In this document: one piece after another, positions 16,673-26,216 of the stretch
How the letters are laid out: each line of letters begins with the position of its first letter
How positions within the stretch are numbered: the stretch's first letter is position 1
Notes under the pieces: model-generated
Databases searched by the model: none
What the model was told of the DNA's origin: nothing
What the model saw: only the letters and a program-made list of their open reading frames with translations
NCBI RefSeq assembly: GCF_005377625.1
Contig: NZ_CP040098.1
Location: 2,593,279 to 2,657,278, forward strand
DNA: 64,000 nucleotides
Direction of reading: 5' to 3'
Source of the DNA: Desulfoglaeba alkanexedens ALDC
GTDB taxonomy: Bacteria > Desulfobacterota > Syntrophobacteria > Syntrophobacterales > DSM-9756
Program-made: the position numbers and the translations under genes

Positions 16673-17075
16673 TGAACGTTGAACATCGAACATTGAACGT
16701 TCAACATCGAATTAAAAAAACGTGGTACACGCTGAATAAGTTTTAACCATCTCTGGGTCTCTCTAAGTTCCTTTAATGAGATACGAAGCCTATGGATAAA
16801 GTTCTTTCCCCTGGTTCCCAAGCTCGAGCTTGGGAACGAGGGAAAACGGAGCTGATGCGCTTGTTGCTTCAAGACCATCTGGATCTACCTTAGAGGGTCA
16901 CCCTGGATGTCGTTCTAAAAGGTCCGCAGCCTTCTTGCGTGTCATATGTTTGATTCTTCATCCTTTCCCGTTCACCATTCACCACTCACCACTCACCATT
17001 CAATGTTCAATGTTCAATGTTCAATGTTCGATGTTCAGTGTTCAGTGTTCAGTGTTCAGTGTTCAGTGTTCAGTG
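16673..17075. repeat. Heptanucleotide tandem repeats and REP palindrome
   Basis: From 16971 to 17075 there are 15 heptamers in a row: four of the TTCACCA/CTCACCA type, then eleven TTCAATG, TTCGATG or TTCAGTG. A shorter set in the opposite orientation is at about 16673-16711 (GAACATCGAACATTGAACG). Between them lies a perfect 24-bp palindrome GTTCCCAAGCTC/GAGCTTGGGAAC (16814-16837). The 700-bp gap 16533-17232 has no gene. Confidence 0.85.
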
Positions 17076-17232
17076 TTCATTTTTTCCGCTCGATAGCGGG
17101 CAAAAACAACTTAGCGTTTCTGGGGCGGCCGAGAGTGGGTCACTTTTTTGGTAAAGCCTGTGCAAGTTCGAAGATGCAGGCGCATGTGCGGTGAGCGGCA
17201 CCAGACCGGACTGATCCCGTGAATGTAGACTT

Positions 17233-18399
17233 TTACACTTCACGAAGTGCGGCGACCAGATTCATCCGCGATGCCCGGTAAGCCGGCAGAATACCTCCCA
17301 GAAATCCCATGAAAAGCGAAAACAGGAGTGAATCTGCAATGATTTGCCCGGAAAGGTAAAAGCCGAAGGCCAATTCCGAAAACGTCTGGAAATTAGTGGT
17401 GGAAACCGTGAAGAATTGCAGGAGGGAGGCGAGAAGGAGTCCAGCGCAACCGCCGGTTAGGCCGAGGAAGAGGGATTCCAGTAGAAACGCCGTGAGGATC
17501 GTTCGACGCTGAAAGCCGAGCGCGCGAAGGGTACCGATTTCGCCCGTTCGGTTGGCGACGGCCGCATACATGGTGATCATGGCTCCCACGATGGCCCCGA
17601 TGGAAAAGACGGCGGTGAGGGTTGTTCCGAGGATTCTGAGGAACTTGGCCATGGCGGCGGACTGTTCCCGGTAGTACGTGGTTTCGCGCTTGGCTTCCAG
17701 GGTCAGGCGGGGATCGCTTTCGATTCGTTGCTTGACTTGGTTGAAGGCCGCAGGGTTTTTGAGGCGAAAAATCACCGAGGAGTAGACGGGGCGGCGAAAC
17801 GCTTGGAGGAGCTGGTCGACGTCACCCCAGATTTCGGAACTGAAGCCGGTACTTCCCGCGTCGAAGATCCCCACCACCCGCCACTTGCGCATGGCGAACT
17901 CCAGGGTTCCACCGAGTTCCGCGTTCTTGAAACGTTCCGCCACGCTGCGCCCCACGGCGATTTCCGTCAGGCCTTTCCCGGGAAGGCGTCCGGCCGCCAG
18001 CCGAACCTGGGGCCGAAGCGCGTAGGACATTTCCGAGATTCCGCGGATCACCACGTTGGCCGGACTGCCGGTGCCGCGCTTTTTCAGATTGATGAGGACC
18101 ACCAGTTCCTTCGCCGCCATGGGCCGGCCGTTGTCCCCCACGGCGATTTCCGGGAGTGTTTCCACGAGGGCGGCGTGGCTGCGTTCCACGGCGCTCTGCA
18201 CTTCGGTCGTGGACGAACGGCGGATGGCCACCACGTTTTCGGGGGACCCGGTATCCACGAGGGTTTTTTCCAGGCCTTCGGCCAGCATGAGGATGGCGGC
18301 GAAAACGAAGACCACCAGAGCCATGCCGCCGGCGGTGAGCAGCGTCGTGAAGCGCCGTGCTGCGAGGTTCCTCAGGCTGTAAGCGAAAAGCAATCCCAC
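17233..18399 (-). CDS. ABC transporter permease (FtsX/MacB-type), second of pair
   Basis: 388 residues. One membrane segment near the N-terminus (LLTAGGMALVVFVFAAILML), a periplasmic domain of about 220 residues, and three membrane segments in the last third, the MacB/LolC/LolE arrangement. AVANRTGEIGTLRALGFQRR is the cytoplasmic loop that contacts the ATPase. Such transporters work by mechanotransmission, moving lipoproteins, peptides or drugs across the envelope. The GTG start immediately follows the stop of the sister permease. It is the last gene of a four-gene operon. Confidence 0.9.
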   Translation of the reverse strand: MGLLFAYSLRNLAARRFTTLLTAGGMALVVFVFAAILMLAEGLEKTLVDTGSPENVVAIRRSSTTEVQSAVERSHAALVETLPEIAVGDNGRPMAAKELVVLINLKKRGTGSPANVVIRGISEMSYALRPQVRLAAGRLPGKGLTEIAVGRSVAERFKNAELGGTLEFAMRKWRVVGIFDAGSTGFSSEIWGDVDQLLQAFRRPVYSSVIFRLKNPAAFNQVKQRIESDPRLTLEAKRETTYYREQSAAMAKFLRILGTTLTAVFSIGAIVGAMITMYAAVANRTGEIGTLRALGFQRRTILTAFLLESLFLGLTGGCAGLLLASLLQFFTVSTTNFQTFSELAFGFYLSGQIIADSLLFSLFMGFLGGILPAYRASRMNLVAALREV

Positions 18400-19554
18400 T
18401 CAGCCGATCCTCCGGAGCCCTTCGGCGATGGGCACTCTCACCGCCTGCCAAATAGGAAACCCGGCGGCCACGGTTCCTACCACCGTCACCGCCGCTAAGT
18501 CCTGGTAAAGTGTCCGGACATCCACATTGAACACCGGAAAATACTGACCCAACGCGTCGCGGAAGTAGGCCGCCGCCGGGAAGGTGAGCGCCATGCCGAT
18601 GAGGCCGCCCATGGAGGTGATCACCAGGGATTCCCCGAAAATGAGGCTCCCCAATGTGGCCGCGCCGAAACCCAGAGTCTTGAGAACGGCGAACTCGTCC
18701 AGCCGCTCTCGGACCGACATGGACATGGTGTTGGCCACCACCGCCAAAATGATCACAATCACGACCAGGGAAACCAATTCGATGGCGGTCAGGATCGCTT
18801 CGCTCATGGAAATAAAGCTCATCTGGAATGCTTTTTCGGTTTCGGTGAGGGTCTCGGCGAAGGAGTTTTCAAATAGCTCGTCGATTTTCTGAGCGATCCC
18901 GGCGGCTTCCTCAGCCCGCTCGATGCCCGAGATATAGAAACCCACCTGGTCGGCGCGGGTTGGTTGTACTTTCTTGAGGGTTTCGTTCAGGTAGGCCCAA
19001 TGGAAAAAGAACCGGTTTTCGTCGATGGTTTCGTCGCGAGCCCGGTAGATGCCCCGCAGAACGAAATCCCAGTTTCCGGGGAATATGGTTCCCCGAAGGG
19101 TCAGGGTATCCCCGATATCCCAGCCGTAGCGTTCGGCGAGTTTCCGTCCCGCCACGCACCCTTTGCGATCTGTAAGGAACGCGGTCTTGTGCGATTCGGG
19201 AAGGACGAATTCGGGATGGAGTTCCAGGAAAGACTCCGGTTCCACCGCGAAGTTCGCAAAAAAATGCTTTTCGTCGATGTAGATGCCCCCGAACCAGTTG
19301 CCGTAGGAGACGGTTTCGACGCCGTCGACTCCGCGGATCTTATCGGCGTAAGAGAGGGGCAGGGGAAAGACCAGGGAGATGGCGTTTCGGGTCACCAGGC
19401 GATTGGCGGCCGAGGCTTCCACTCCGGCATACCAGGCGCTGATGACCGTCTGCAGCATCCCGAAGGCCAGGATGGCCACCGCCATGCCGCAGACGGTGAG
19501 GGCGGTCCTCAGCTTGTGCCTAAAGGCATTCCGAAAGAGCAGTTTGAGGAGCAT
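18400..19554 (-). CDS. ABC transporter permease (FtsX/MacB-type), first of pair
   Basis: 384 residues with the same plan as its downstream neighbour: N-terminal membrane segment (ALTVCGMAVAILAFGML), periplasmic domain (about residues 45-260), and three C-terminal membrane segments with SVRERLDEFAVLKTLGFGAA as the coupling loop. It overlaps the ATPase gene by 35 bp. Two different permeases with one ATPase suggest a heterodimeric channel of LolCDE layout, but the adaptor gene in front points to an efflux function instead. Confidence 0.9.
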   Translation of the reverse strand: MLLKLLFRNAFRHKLRTALTVCGMAVAILAFGMLQTVISAWYAGVEASAANRLVTRNAISLVFPLPLSYADKIRGVDGVETVSYGNWFGGIYIDEKHFFANFAVEPESFLELHPEFVLPESHKTAFLTDRKGCVAGRKLAERYGWDIGDTLTLRGTIFPGNWDFVLRGIYRARDETIDENRFFFHWAYLNETLKKVQPTRADQVGFYISGIERAEEAAGIAQKIDELFENSFAETLTETEKAFQMSFISMSEAILTAIELVSLVVIVIILAVVANTMSMSVRERLDEFAVLKTLGFGAATLGSLIFGESLVITSMGGLIGMALTFPAAAYFRDALGQYFPVFNVDVRTLYQDLAAVTVVGTVAAGFPIWQAVRVPIAEGLRRIG

Positions 19555-20245
19555 CCGTGAGCACCCCTTTGTCCAGGACCTTCATGGAATGGGCCCGCTT
19601 GGCCGCGCGGGGGTCGTGGGTCACCATGATTACGGTCTTTCCCAGTTCACGGGCCAGCTGCTCCATGAGTCGCAGTACGTCGTCGGCCGACGCCCGGTCG
19701 AGGTCGCCGGTGGGCTCGTCCGCCACCAGGATCGTGGGGTCGGTCACCACCGCCCTCGCGATGGCCGTCCGCTGCTGCTGTCCTCCGGAGAGTTCTCCCG
19801 GGTAATGATCCAGGCGGTCTTCCAGGTTCACCAGGCGCAGGGCCGATCGGGCGTGTTCGCGGCGTTCCTTTCGGGGAAGGCCTGTGAGCAGCAGTGGAAG
19901 TTCCACGTTTTCAAGGGCCGTGAGGACGGGGATGAGGTTGTAGAATTGAAAGATAAAGCCCACGTGAAGGGCCCGCCACCGGGCCAGCTCGGTTTCCGAA
20001 AGTCCGGTGATTTCCATGCCGCCCACCGTGATGCGCCCTTCATCGGGCTGATCGAGGCCGGCGATGAGGTTGAGCAGCGTGCTCTTTCCGGACCCCGAAG
20101 GGCCCATGAGGGCAAGAAAATCGCCCTCGCAAATGTCCAGGGTGATCTTTTCAAGGACTCGGATCGTCTGCTTACCGCGCCGATAGGCCTTTCCCACGCC
20201 TTCGATCCTGACGATGGGAGGGTGTTTTACAACCGACTCAGGCAT
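19520..20245 (-). CDS. ABC transporter ATP-binding protein (MacB/LolD-type)
   Basis: 241 residues. Walker A GPSGSGKST, signature LSGGQQQR, Walker B ILVADEPTGDLD and the switch His (VTHDP) are all present. FNLIPVLTALENVELPLLL-type spacing places it in the LolD/MacB branch that powers FtsX-fold permeases. It sits 3 bp after the adaptor gene and overlaps the first permease. It would energise the two permeases encoded downstream. Confidence 0.95.
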   Translation of the reverse strand: MPESVVKHPPIVRIEGVGKAYRRGKQTIRVLEKITLDICEGDFLALMGPSGSGKSTLLNLIAGLDQPDEGRITVGGMEITGLSETELARWRALHVGFIFQFYNLIPVLTALENVELPLLLTGLPRKERREHARSALRLVNLEDRLDHYPGELSGGQQQRTAIARAVVTDPTILVADEPTGDLDRASADDVLRLMEQLARELGKTVIMVTHDPRAAKRAHSMKVLDKGVLTDAPQTALSECL

Positions 20246-20248
20246 CTC

Positions 20249-21466
20249 CTAACCTTCCAATGATTTGACCTTGGAACCGGACCTCAACGATGCCGGAGGA
20301 TCCACCACCACCTTGTCCCCCGCTTCCAGGCCGACCCGTACTTCGACCGCCGACCCGAGAAAACGTCCCACCCGGACCGGCACGGCTTCCACCCGGTCGC
20401 CCCGGATCCGGAAGGCCGTGGAACGCTCACCTTCGGTGATCAGCGCCGAGCGAGGGATCGAAAGCACCGGCTGCTCCTCATCCGCCCCCACCTCCCGGGA
20501 AAGGAACGCCACTTTCGCGCTCATTTCCGGGAGGATCCGCGGATCCGGCTCCAGGAAGGCCACTTTGACCATAACGGAAGCCTTGGTACGATCCGCCGTG
20601 GGCACGATCATGTGGACGCGCCCGGAGAACCGGGCGTCGGGAAGGGCGTCCAGCTGAATCACGCAGGGCTGCCCGACGTTCACCTGTCCAATGCTGGATT
20701 CGGAAACGTCCGCTTCCACCTGGAGGGAATTCATATCGGCCAGGGTCACCACCGCCGCCTTAGCATTGGCCGCCGCTCCCAGCGGGGTGAGGATATCGCC
20801 CACATCGGCGTTTTTGGTCAACACCACGCCGTCGAAAGGAGCCCGGATTTCGGCGTAACCGACGGCCACCGCCGCTTCGTCGCGGGCGGCACGAGCCGCT
20901 CGGAGGGCCGCTTCACGAGCCGCTACGGCCGCTCGGGCGGTTTTCATGCGGGCGACCGCCGCGTCGTGTTCCGCCTGGGTGATGTAGCCAGGAACGATGA
21001 GCCGGCGGCTGCGCTCGTAATCCTGGAGCGCGTTTTCGAACTCGGCCCGGGCCTGGTCCAGGTTGTGGCGGGCCAGTTCCACCTCGGCCCTTGTCCGATC
21101 CAGGGCCGCGCGCGCGTCTTCGTTTTCAAGCCGGGCGATCAGTTGGTCGGCCTTGACCCGGCTTCCCTCTTCCACCGCCAGGTGGACCAGCTGGCTGGTG
21201 ATCTTGGGGGCCACGGCGGCTTTCCGCTGAGCCACCACGTAGCCGCTGGCGTTCAACACGGTGAAAGCCTGGGAAGGGTAGAGGTATTGAACGGTCGCCG
21301 GAGTCACTTCGACGGCGGGGGCCAGGATGCCCATTCGGTAAAGTAAAACGCCGAGCCCGCACGCACCGGCGACAAGCGTCCAGAACAGCAGCCGTCCGCC
21401 CCGCCTTCGGCGTATCGATACCTTGCTCTTGTCAATTCGCAGTTTGGAAACGTCATCTTCCGGCAC
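20249..21466 (-). CDS. Periplasmic adaptor (HlyD/MFP family) of ABC efflux system
   Basis: 405 residues from a GTG preceded by AAGGAG. One membrane anchor (LLFWTLVAGACGLGVLLY, about residues 25-42). Then lipoyl half, an Ala/Arg-rich helical hairpin (residues about 100-185, ARAEVELARHNLDQARAEFE), second lipoyl half (GYAEIRAPFDGVVLTKNADV) and beta-barrel domain. Such adaptors link an inner-membrane transporter to a TolC-like channel. As first gene of the operon it defines the system as an efflux pump of MacA-MacB type with the ATPase and permease parts split among three genes. No outer-membrane channel is encoded nearby. Confidence 0.92.
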   Translation of the reverse strand: MPEDDVSKLRIDKSKVSIRRRRGGRLLFWTLVAGACGLGVLLYRMGILAPAVEVTPATVQYLYPSQAFTVLNASGYVVAQRKAAVAPKITSQLVHLAVEEGSRVKADQLIARLENEDARAALDRTRAEVELARHNLDQARAEFENALQDYERSRRLIVPGYITQAEHDAAVARMKTARAAVAAREAALRAARAARDEAAVAVGYAEIRAPFDGVVLTKNADVGDILTPLGAAANAKAAVVTLADMNSLQVEADVSESSIGQVNVGQPCVIQLDALPDARFSGRVHMIVPTADRTKASVMVKVAFLEPDPRILPEMSAKVAFLSREVGADEEQPVLSIPRSALITEGERSTAFRIRGDRVEAVPVRVGRFLGSAVEVRVGLEAGDKVVVDPPASLRSGSKVKSLEG

Positions 21467-21778
21467 GCGAAGGCTCCTTCCTTTCCCTGGAACGAAGGGA
21501 GCATATTCCGATGATCGAACTGCACCTAGAAAAATAATGGAAACTATGACGCTTAGAAAGCCCGCTTCAGCCGGTTTCGAAGAAGCAGCATCGAATTTTG
21601 ATCATTCCCTCGCAGGTCACGGGAGTGAAGAAGAGAGCTTTCCAAAGGCTATTGGCTTGAAGGTTTTGAAACCGGTCGAAGCAGCACCGTGCGAGGACGT
21701 CGACTCTTGGGCGGTTGCCGAGCCGAGGGTTTTCCCACACGGTGGCAGCGGGTAGACTGAAAGAAAAGGGAGTCGCCC
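21467..21778. promoter_or_regulatory. Divergent intergenic region, promoters expected
   Basis: The efflux operon leaves to the left and the 151-residue protein gene to the right, so promoters for both should lie here. I see no clear pair of promoter boxes, operator palindrome or gene in it. Confidence 0.3.
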
Positions 21779-22234
21779 ATGGAAGAGATCTTCCGGGAAA
21801 TGGGAAAGGAAGAGGACTCGCTTTCCAGCGGGGAGCTTCTGGAAGCGATCGATCATCTCTATGCCTCGCTCGAGCTGATGGTTGCCATCGAGCGAGATGT
21901 GTTCGACGGGGTCCTGGACTGGGAGGCGTCATCGAGAGGGCTTGCGGATGCATGGTTTCAGGTCAACTGCTGCCGACTCTATACCGAGCGATTTGTGGAC
22001 ATGGAAGAACGCTTGCAGCCGGCCATGGGGCTCATCAACGACGCCAAATCCATGATCGATTCCATGGTGGCGTGGGGCTACGGCCTGACCCGTGCCGCCC
22101 GAGGGAATGTTGTGGGGAGCCTCGATCAGGCGGGAGACCTGGTTCACTCCGTTCTGGAGGAACTGGAAAGCTGGATCGGTTTCTACGAAAGGGAGTCGGA
22201 CGATTCTTTGGATTCCCCTGCGGCACCACAATGA
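21779..22234 (+). CDS. Hypothetical helical protein
   Basis: 151 residues behind a GGGAG site. It is acidic and helical (ELLEAIDHLYASLELMVAIE; AMGLINDAKSMIDSMVAWGY), with no signal peptide, cysteine pairs or known motif. It lies 115 bp upstream of rubrerythrin on the same strand but with its own spacing. Start and codon use look ordinary, so I believe it is a real gene. No function is proposed. Confidence 0.65.
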   Translation: MEEIFREMGKEEDSLSSGELLEAIDHLYASLELMVAIERDVFDGVLDWEASSRGLADAWFQVNCCRLYTERFVDMEERLQPAMGLINDAKSMIDSMVAWGYGLTRAARGNVVGSLDQAGDLVHSVLEELESWIGFYERESDDSLDSPAAPQ

Positions 22235-22349
22235 ACAGCCGCCTTATTACTTCGCTCCCGTTCTTGACTTGGCGGGGAAAAAGGGTTTGGTAAGTTATCG
22301 GCGTCGTTCGTTCTTGGGTCGTCAACCGTTACGAATGGAGGATCGTTCT

Positions 22350-22901
22350 ATGAAGCTATCGACCCAGCAGAACATGATCAATGCGTTCGGCGGTGAAAGC
22401 CAAGCCAACATGCGTTATCTACATTTCGCCACGCAGGCGGAAAAGGAAAATTTCCCCAACGTGGCCCGCCTGTTTCGCGCCATCGCCCAAGCGGAATACA
22501 TCCACGCGGGCGACCATTATCGCTGTCTCAAACACCTGGACGGCGGGTTTGTCGCCAACAGCATGGCGGCTTTCGGCCCGGGGGATACATCCAAGAACCT
22601 GAAATTGGCCATCGCAGGCGAGGAATTCGAAATCACGGAAATGTACCCGACATACATCGAAGTGGCCAAATATCAGGGGGAAAAGGACGCGCAGCGCAGC
22701 TTCGAATGGTCCTACGGCACGGAAATCGAGCACAAGAAACTGTTCGAAAAGGCCAAACAGGCTGTGGACGGGGGAAGCGACGTAGAGCTGGGTCCCGTGC
22801 AGGTGTGCGAGGTTTGCGGCTATACGGTGGAAGGGGACGCGCCGGATATCTGCCCGCTCTGTAAATCGCCGAAGGAAAAATTCACCGCTTTCATTTCCTG
22901 A
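22350..22901 (+). CDS. rbr: Rubrerythrin
   Basis: 183 residues from ATG 22350 with GGAGG 9 bp upstream. The N-terminal ferritin-like four-helix domain has diiron ligands in GESQANMRYL, IAQAEYIHAGDH, AGEEFEITEMYP and GTEIEHKKLFE. The C-terminal rubredoxin domain has two CxxC knuckles (CEVCGYT and CPLCKSP). Rubrerythrin reduces hydrogen peroxide in the cytoplasm of anaerobes with electrons from NADH-linked rubredoxin. This is the strongest metabolic hint that the host is an anaerobe. Confidence 0.95.
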   Translation: MKLSTQQNMINAFGGESQANMRYLHFATQAEKENFPNVARLFRAIAQAEYIHAGDHYRCLKHLDGGFVANSMAAFGPGDTSKNLKLAIAGEEFEITEMYPTYIEVAKYQGEKDAQRSFEWSYGTEIEHKKLFEKAKQAVDGGSDVELGPVQVCEVCGYTVEGDAPDICPLCKSPKEKFTAFIS

Positions 22902-23699
22902 TCCGTGCCGCAGAGGATGTGAAAACGGTCCGCTTCGGCTCAGCCGAGGCGGCACCATGTCACCATAGGGCAACCAAATGCGTTGCCCGTGTGATCCGAC
23001 ACCTTGACCAAAAACGGCCCCCTTTGAAGTCCCGCCATCGCCCCCTCCCTGTTTCGGTTTCATGGCCGCCATATCCCGAAGAGGCTGTCTGAGAACACCC
23101 TTCATCCTTCTGAGGATTGGGTATCCGTTTTTCGCGTAGTGGCGGTTCGTGAACGGCGGTAGGAGCCGGCTTGCCGGCGACCAGGGTCAACGGGGCATTG
23201 CCGGTTTATGGGTCGCGGGCAAGCCCGCTCCTACCGATAACGGAAAATCGGGCCGATTGCCTGTGGGAGCCGGCTTGCCGGCGAGCGGCATCGCTGTAGG
23301 AGGCCCGCCCTCGGGCCGATGGGGTGGGGCGGAGCATTGGGGTTTGTTCATCGCGGCGAGGCCGCCGCTCCAACTTTCGCGGCGACGTCCCACGGTGGAT
23401 GAAGGTGGCCTTCCGGCGAGCGCCGAAGTCCTTCGCTTCGGGAGTCGATTTTCTGATCGGATCGTTTCACCGTTTTTTTCAGAAGACGCGAGGTTTTGGG
23501 GCACGAAATTGTGTCGAAGGGATCTTCATAGTCCAAATTTGTTTCGCGGTTTGGGATGGCCGGCGGGCCGGAACACCTCCATGACGACTCCGGTTTCGCA
23601 CAAAAAGTGACAGGACCCCGGCGGATTGCCGGACCCCGGCCGGTTTGCGAAAGGGCCGGGCCGACGGGAAGGCATGTGGTTTGCTCTTTCCAAGAAGTC
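22902..23699. repeat. Long intergenic stretch with REP-type repeats
   Basis: About 800 bp without a gene. It holds composite repeat copy B at 23080-23234 (AGAGGCTGTCTGAGAA through inverted REP units GTAGGAGCCGGCTTGCCGGC) and a further REP unit at 23263-23284 (GTGGGAGCCGGCTTGCCGGC). The part from 23320 to 23699 has no recognised element; it would contain the promoter of the NifA-like activator. Confidence 0.65.
23080..23234 (+). repeat. Composite REP-containing repeat, copy B
   Basis: Plus-strand copy of the unit at 9629-9777: AGAGGCTGTCTGAGAACACC, then CCGTTTTTCGCGTAG, then the REP pair GGAGCCGGCTTGCCGGCGAC ... GGGCAAGCCCGCTCCTAC. By eye the first 58 bases agree with copy A at all but about seven positions. 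Confidence 0.75.
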
Positions 23700-25277
23700 A
23701 TGGAACGAGAAGTCTGTCAGCTCGAACTCAAAGTGCTCTACGACATCTGCCGGATCGTGGGCCAGATCCTCCAGCTGGACCAGGCATTGAACACTATCTT
23801 GGAGGTTCTTTCCCGTTCGCTGGCGATGGAGCGGGCGACCATCGTCCTCAAGGACCTGGAAACAGGCCTTCTCAAAATCCGGGCGTCCCATGGGCTCCGG
23901 CAGGAGGAGCGGGAGCGCGGAATCTATCATCCGGACGAGGGCATCACGGGGCTCATTTTTCGATCCGCTCAGCCGTTCGTGGTCCCCGATGTCCGCCAGG
24001 AACCGCTTTTCTTGAACAAAACCAAGTCGCGAGCCATCGAAAAGGAGGGGCTTTCTTTCATCGGAGTTCCGATTCTGCTGCACGGCCGGCCCGTAGGGGT
24101 GCTCAGTGTGGATCGGCTTTTCGGTACCGAAGTCTCATTCCAGGAAGACATCCGCTTTCTCACGATTGTGGCGGCCATCATCGCGCAGTTTTTCGAGCTG
24201 AATCTCCAGGTGGCCGAAAGGGAAAAAACCTTGCGGCGCGAAAACCTGGCGCTTCGCTTGGAAGTTTCCGAAAAATACAACCATTTCTTCATGGTGGGAA
24301 AGAGCAGGCCGCTGGTGGAACTGGGGTGGTTGATTCAGAAGGTGGCCCCGAGCAAAGCTTCGGTCTTGCTCCTGGGGGAATCGGGCACCGGAAAGACGCT
24401 GATCGCTCGCATCGTTCATGAATTGAGTCCAAGGGCTCGGGGGCCGTTCGTTAAGGTGAACTGTGCGGCGCTTCCCGACAATCTGCTGGAATCGGAATTG
24501 TTCGGGCACGAAAGGGGAGCTTTCACGGGAGCGGCCAGCACCAAGACGGGCCGGTTTGAAGAAGCCGATGGAGGCACCATTTTCCTGGACGAGGTGGGTG
24601 AGCTGTCGCTGCCCCTCCAGGCCAAGCTGCTGCGGTTTCTCCATGAAAGGGAGTTCGAGCGCTTGGGAAGCACGCGGACGCGAAAGGTGGATGTCCGGAT
24701 CGTCGCCGCGACCAATAAAGACCTGGCCTCCGCTGTTAAACAAGGTCTGTTCCGCGGCGACCTCTTTTACCGGCTGAACGTATTCCCCATCCATGTCCCC
24801 CCGCTTCGGGAACGCCCGGAAGACATCCCGCTTCTCGCCGAGTACTTTCTGGACAAGGCGTGCGGCGAGTACGGGAAAAACCTGCACTTCGGACCCAGGG
24901 CGATTGCCGAGCTGAAATCGTACGAGTGGCCGGGCAACGTGAGGGAGTTGGAAAACCTCATCGAGCGGTTGGTCATTCTGGTGGATGGGCCCTTGATCGA
25001 CGCCGACGACCTGCCGTCGTTTCTCAAGCTGCACCCGGAGGTGCCGGTTCGAGACGCGGGAGTTTCCCTGAGCCGGATTGAAGAGATGGAGCGGCGGGAA
25101 ATTTTGGGTGCACTGGAGCGCAACAACTGGATCCAGTCGCGGGCCGCCAAAGATCTGGGGCTGACCCTCCGGCAGGTGGGCTACCGTGTTCGAAAATATG
25201 GGCTGGAGGCGTTCATCAAGAACAGGCAGCGCTCCGTGGGCCTTCCGGACATCCGGGAACCGGGATCCGCTTCGTGA
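23700..25277 (+). CDS. NifA-like sigma-54-dependent activator with GAF domain
   Basis: 525 residues from ATG 23700; the frame is open further upstream but only through repeat-rich sequence. Residues about 10-165 form a GAF sensor domain ([35 protein letters not shown]). The AAA+ domain follows with Walker A GESGTGKT, the sigma-54 contact loop GAFTGA (about residue 276) and Walker [12 protein letters not shown]. The C-terminal HTH ([21 protein letters not shown]) is of the NifA type. It remodels sigma-54 RNA polymerase at -24/-12 promoters. No nitrogenase gene is in the window, so NifA function itself is only a possibility. Confidence 0.9.
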   Translation: MEREVCQLELKVLYDICRIVGQILQLDQALNTILEVLSRSLAMERATIVLKDLETGLLKIRASHGLRQEERERGIYHPDEGITGLIFRSAQPFVVPDVRQEPLFLNKTKSRAIEKEGLSFIGVPILLHGRPVGVLSVDRLFGTEVSFQEDIRFLTIVAAIIAQFFELNLQVAEREKTLRRENLALRLEVSEKYNHFFMVGKSRPLVELGWLIQKVAPSKASVLLLGESGTGKTLIARIVHELSPRARGPFVKVNCAALPDNLLESELFGHERGAFTGAASTKTGRFEEADGGTIFLDEVGELSLPLQAKLLRFLHEREFERLGSTRTRKVDVRIVAATNKDLASAVKQGLFRGDLFYRLNVFPIHVPPLRERPEDIPLLAEYFLDKACGEYGKNLHFGPRAIAELKSYEWPGNVRELENLIERLVILVDGPLIDADDLPSFLKLHPEVPVRDAGVSLSRIEEMERREILGALERNNWIQSRAAKDLGLTLRQVGYRVRKYGLEAFIKNRQRSVGLPDIREPGSAS

Positions 25278-25304
25278 CCAGACTCCCGAAAGGAAATCAA
25301 CCGG

Positions 25305-26216
25305 TCAGGGGGTTTCAGGGCCTTCACCATTCAAAGCCGCCTGCAAGGTGAGTTCGGCCCTTCGACTCAAGGTGGTGATGAGCACTTTGCCGCCCAGCCC
25401 CTTGATGCGTTCCAATACCGGCCTCGATTCGGGCTCTTCCACGAGAACGAAGAGGGCTGCAGCGCCCGGAGTCAGCATGCAGGACAGTTCTCGGAGGAAA
25501 TCGTTTTCAATGCCTACGTGATCCAAAAGTGCCGGAAGCGCGGAAGACGCCGCGCCCGCGGCGGCTCCCACCGCCGCCCCCAAAAGGGGATGCAACATCA
25601 GGGTCCCCAGAAGCAGACCTGCCAGCCCGCCCGTCGTAACCCCTTTCCCGGAAACCTCATGGTGGTGACGGACCTCGAGGGACCCGTCACCCTTTCGCAT
25701 GACGGTCGCCATATCCGTCACCTTGAGTCGCCGCTCCTGTTCCAGCTCTCGAATTTGCCGCGTGAGTTCTTCGGCCTCCTTTTCGTAGCGCATTTCGATC
25801 ACCACCAGGTGCCCATGGTATTTCGTCCGCAGGAGCGCCTTGGCGAGATTGGAAGCGATCCATTCATGGAAATTCGGGGAAACCGTCTCCCATTTCCCCA
25901 AAGAATCGATCAATGCGACGCTTTCGTCCTTCGTGTTAAGCATGACGTAGACGTCGATGTCTTCACCCAGTTTCTCGATGGTTTTTCTTCCGGCGTAGCC
26001 GATCACGATGTATTCTTCTGGAAGCGATGGAAACGCCGCACGAAAGGATTGGGTGGTTCCGACGACGAACGCCACGTTTCCAAGTCCTGGTATCCAGCTC
26101 GCTTCCGTGACGGGATCTTCAGGAAAACGATCGCCGTGATGCTTGAGGAGATCCAGGTAACACGACGGCGGGCGAACCCCCAGCTCCTTTCGGATGGTCA
26201 TTTCATAGTCGCGCAT
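25305..26216 (-). CDS. SUKH (SMI1/KNR4)-DUF1269 fusion protein
   Basis: 303 residues behind a GAGGGAG site. Residues 1-125 look like a SUKH/SMI1-KNR4 domain: ELGVRPPSCYLDLLKHHGD at the start and NTKDESVALIDSLGKWETVS then FHEWIAS at the end. From about 135 on it matches DUF1269: RQIRELEQERRLKVTDMATV, HHEVSGKGVTTGGLAGLLLG, a glycine/alanine-rich hydrophobic hairpin (LLGAAVGAAAGAASSALPAL), and a final ferredoxin-like part. SUKH domains often act as immunity modules in toxin systems; DUF1269 proteins are small membrane-associated proteins of unknown role. The combination is unusual. No toxin gene is adjacent. Confidence 0.7.
   Translation of the reverse strand: MRDYEMTIRKELGVRPPSCYLDLLKHHGDRFPEDPVTEASWIPGLGNVAFVVGTTQSFRAAFPSLPEEYIVIGYAGRKTIEKLGEDIDVYVMLNTKDESVALIDSLGKWETVSPNFHEWIASNLAKALLRTKYHGHLVVIEMRYEKEAEELTRQIRELEQERRLKVTDMATVMRKGDGSLEVRHHHEVSGKGVTTGGLAGLLLGTLMLHPLLGAAVGAAAGAASSALPALLDHVGIENDFLRELSCMLTPGAAALFVLVEEPESRPVLERIKGLGGKVLITTLSRRAELTLQAALNGEGPETP

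Noticed and set aside
23700-25277. Calling the activator NifA
   Set aside because: Domain plan and HTH fit, but many GAF-AAA-HTH regulators look alike and no nif gene is in the window.
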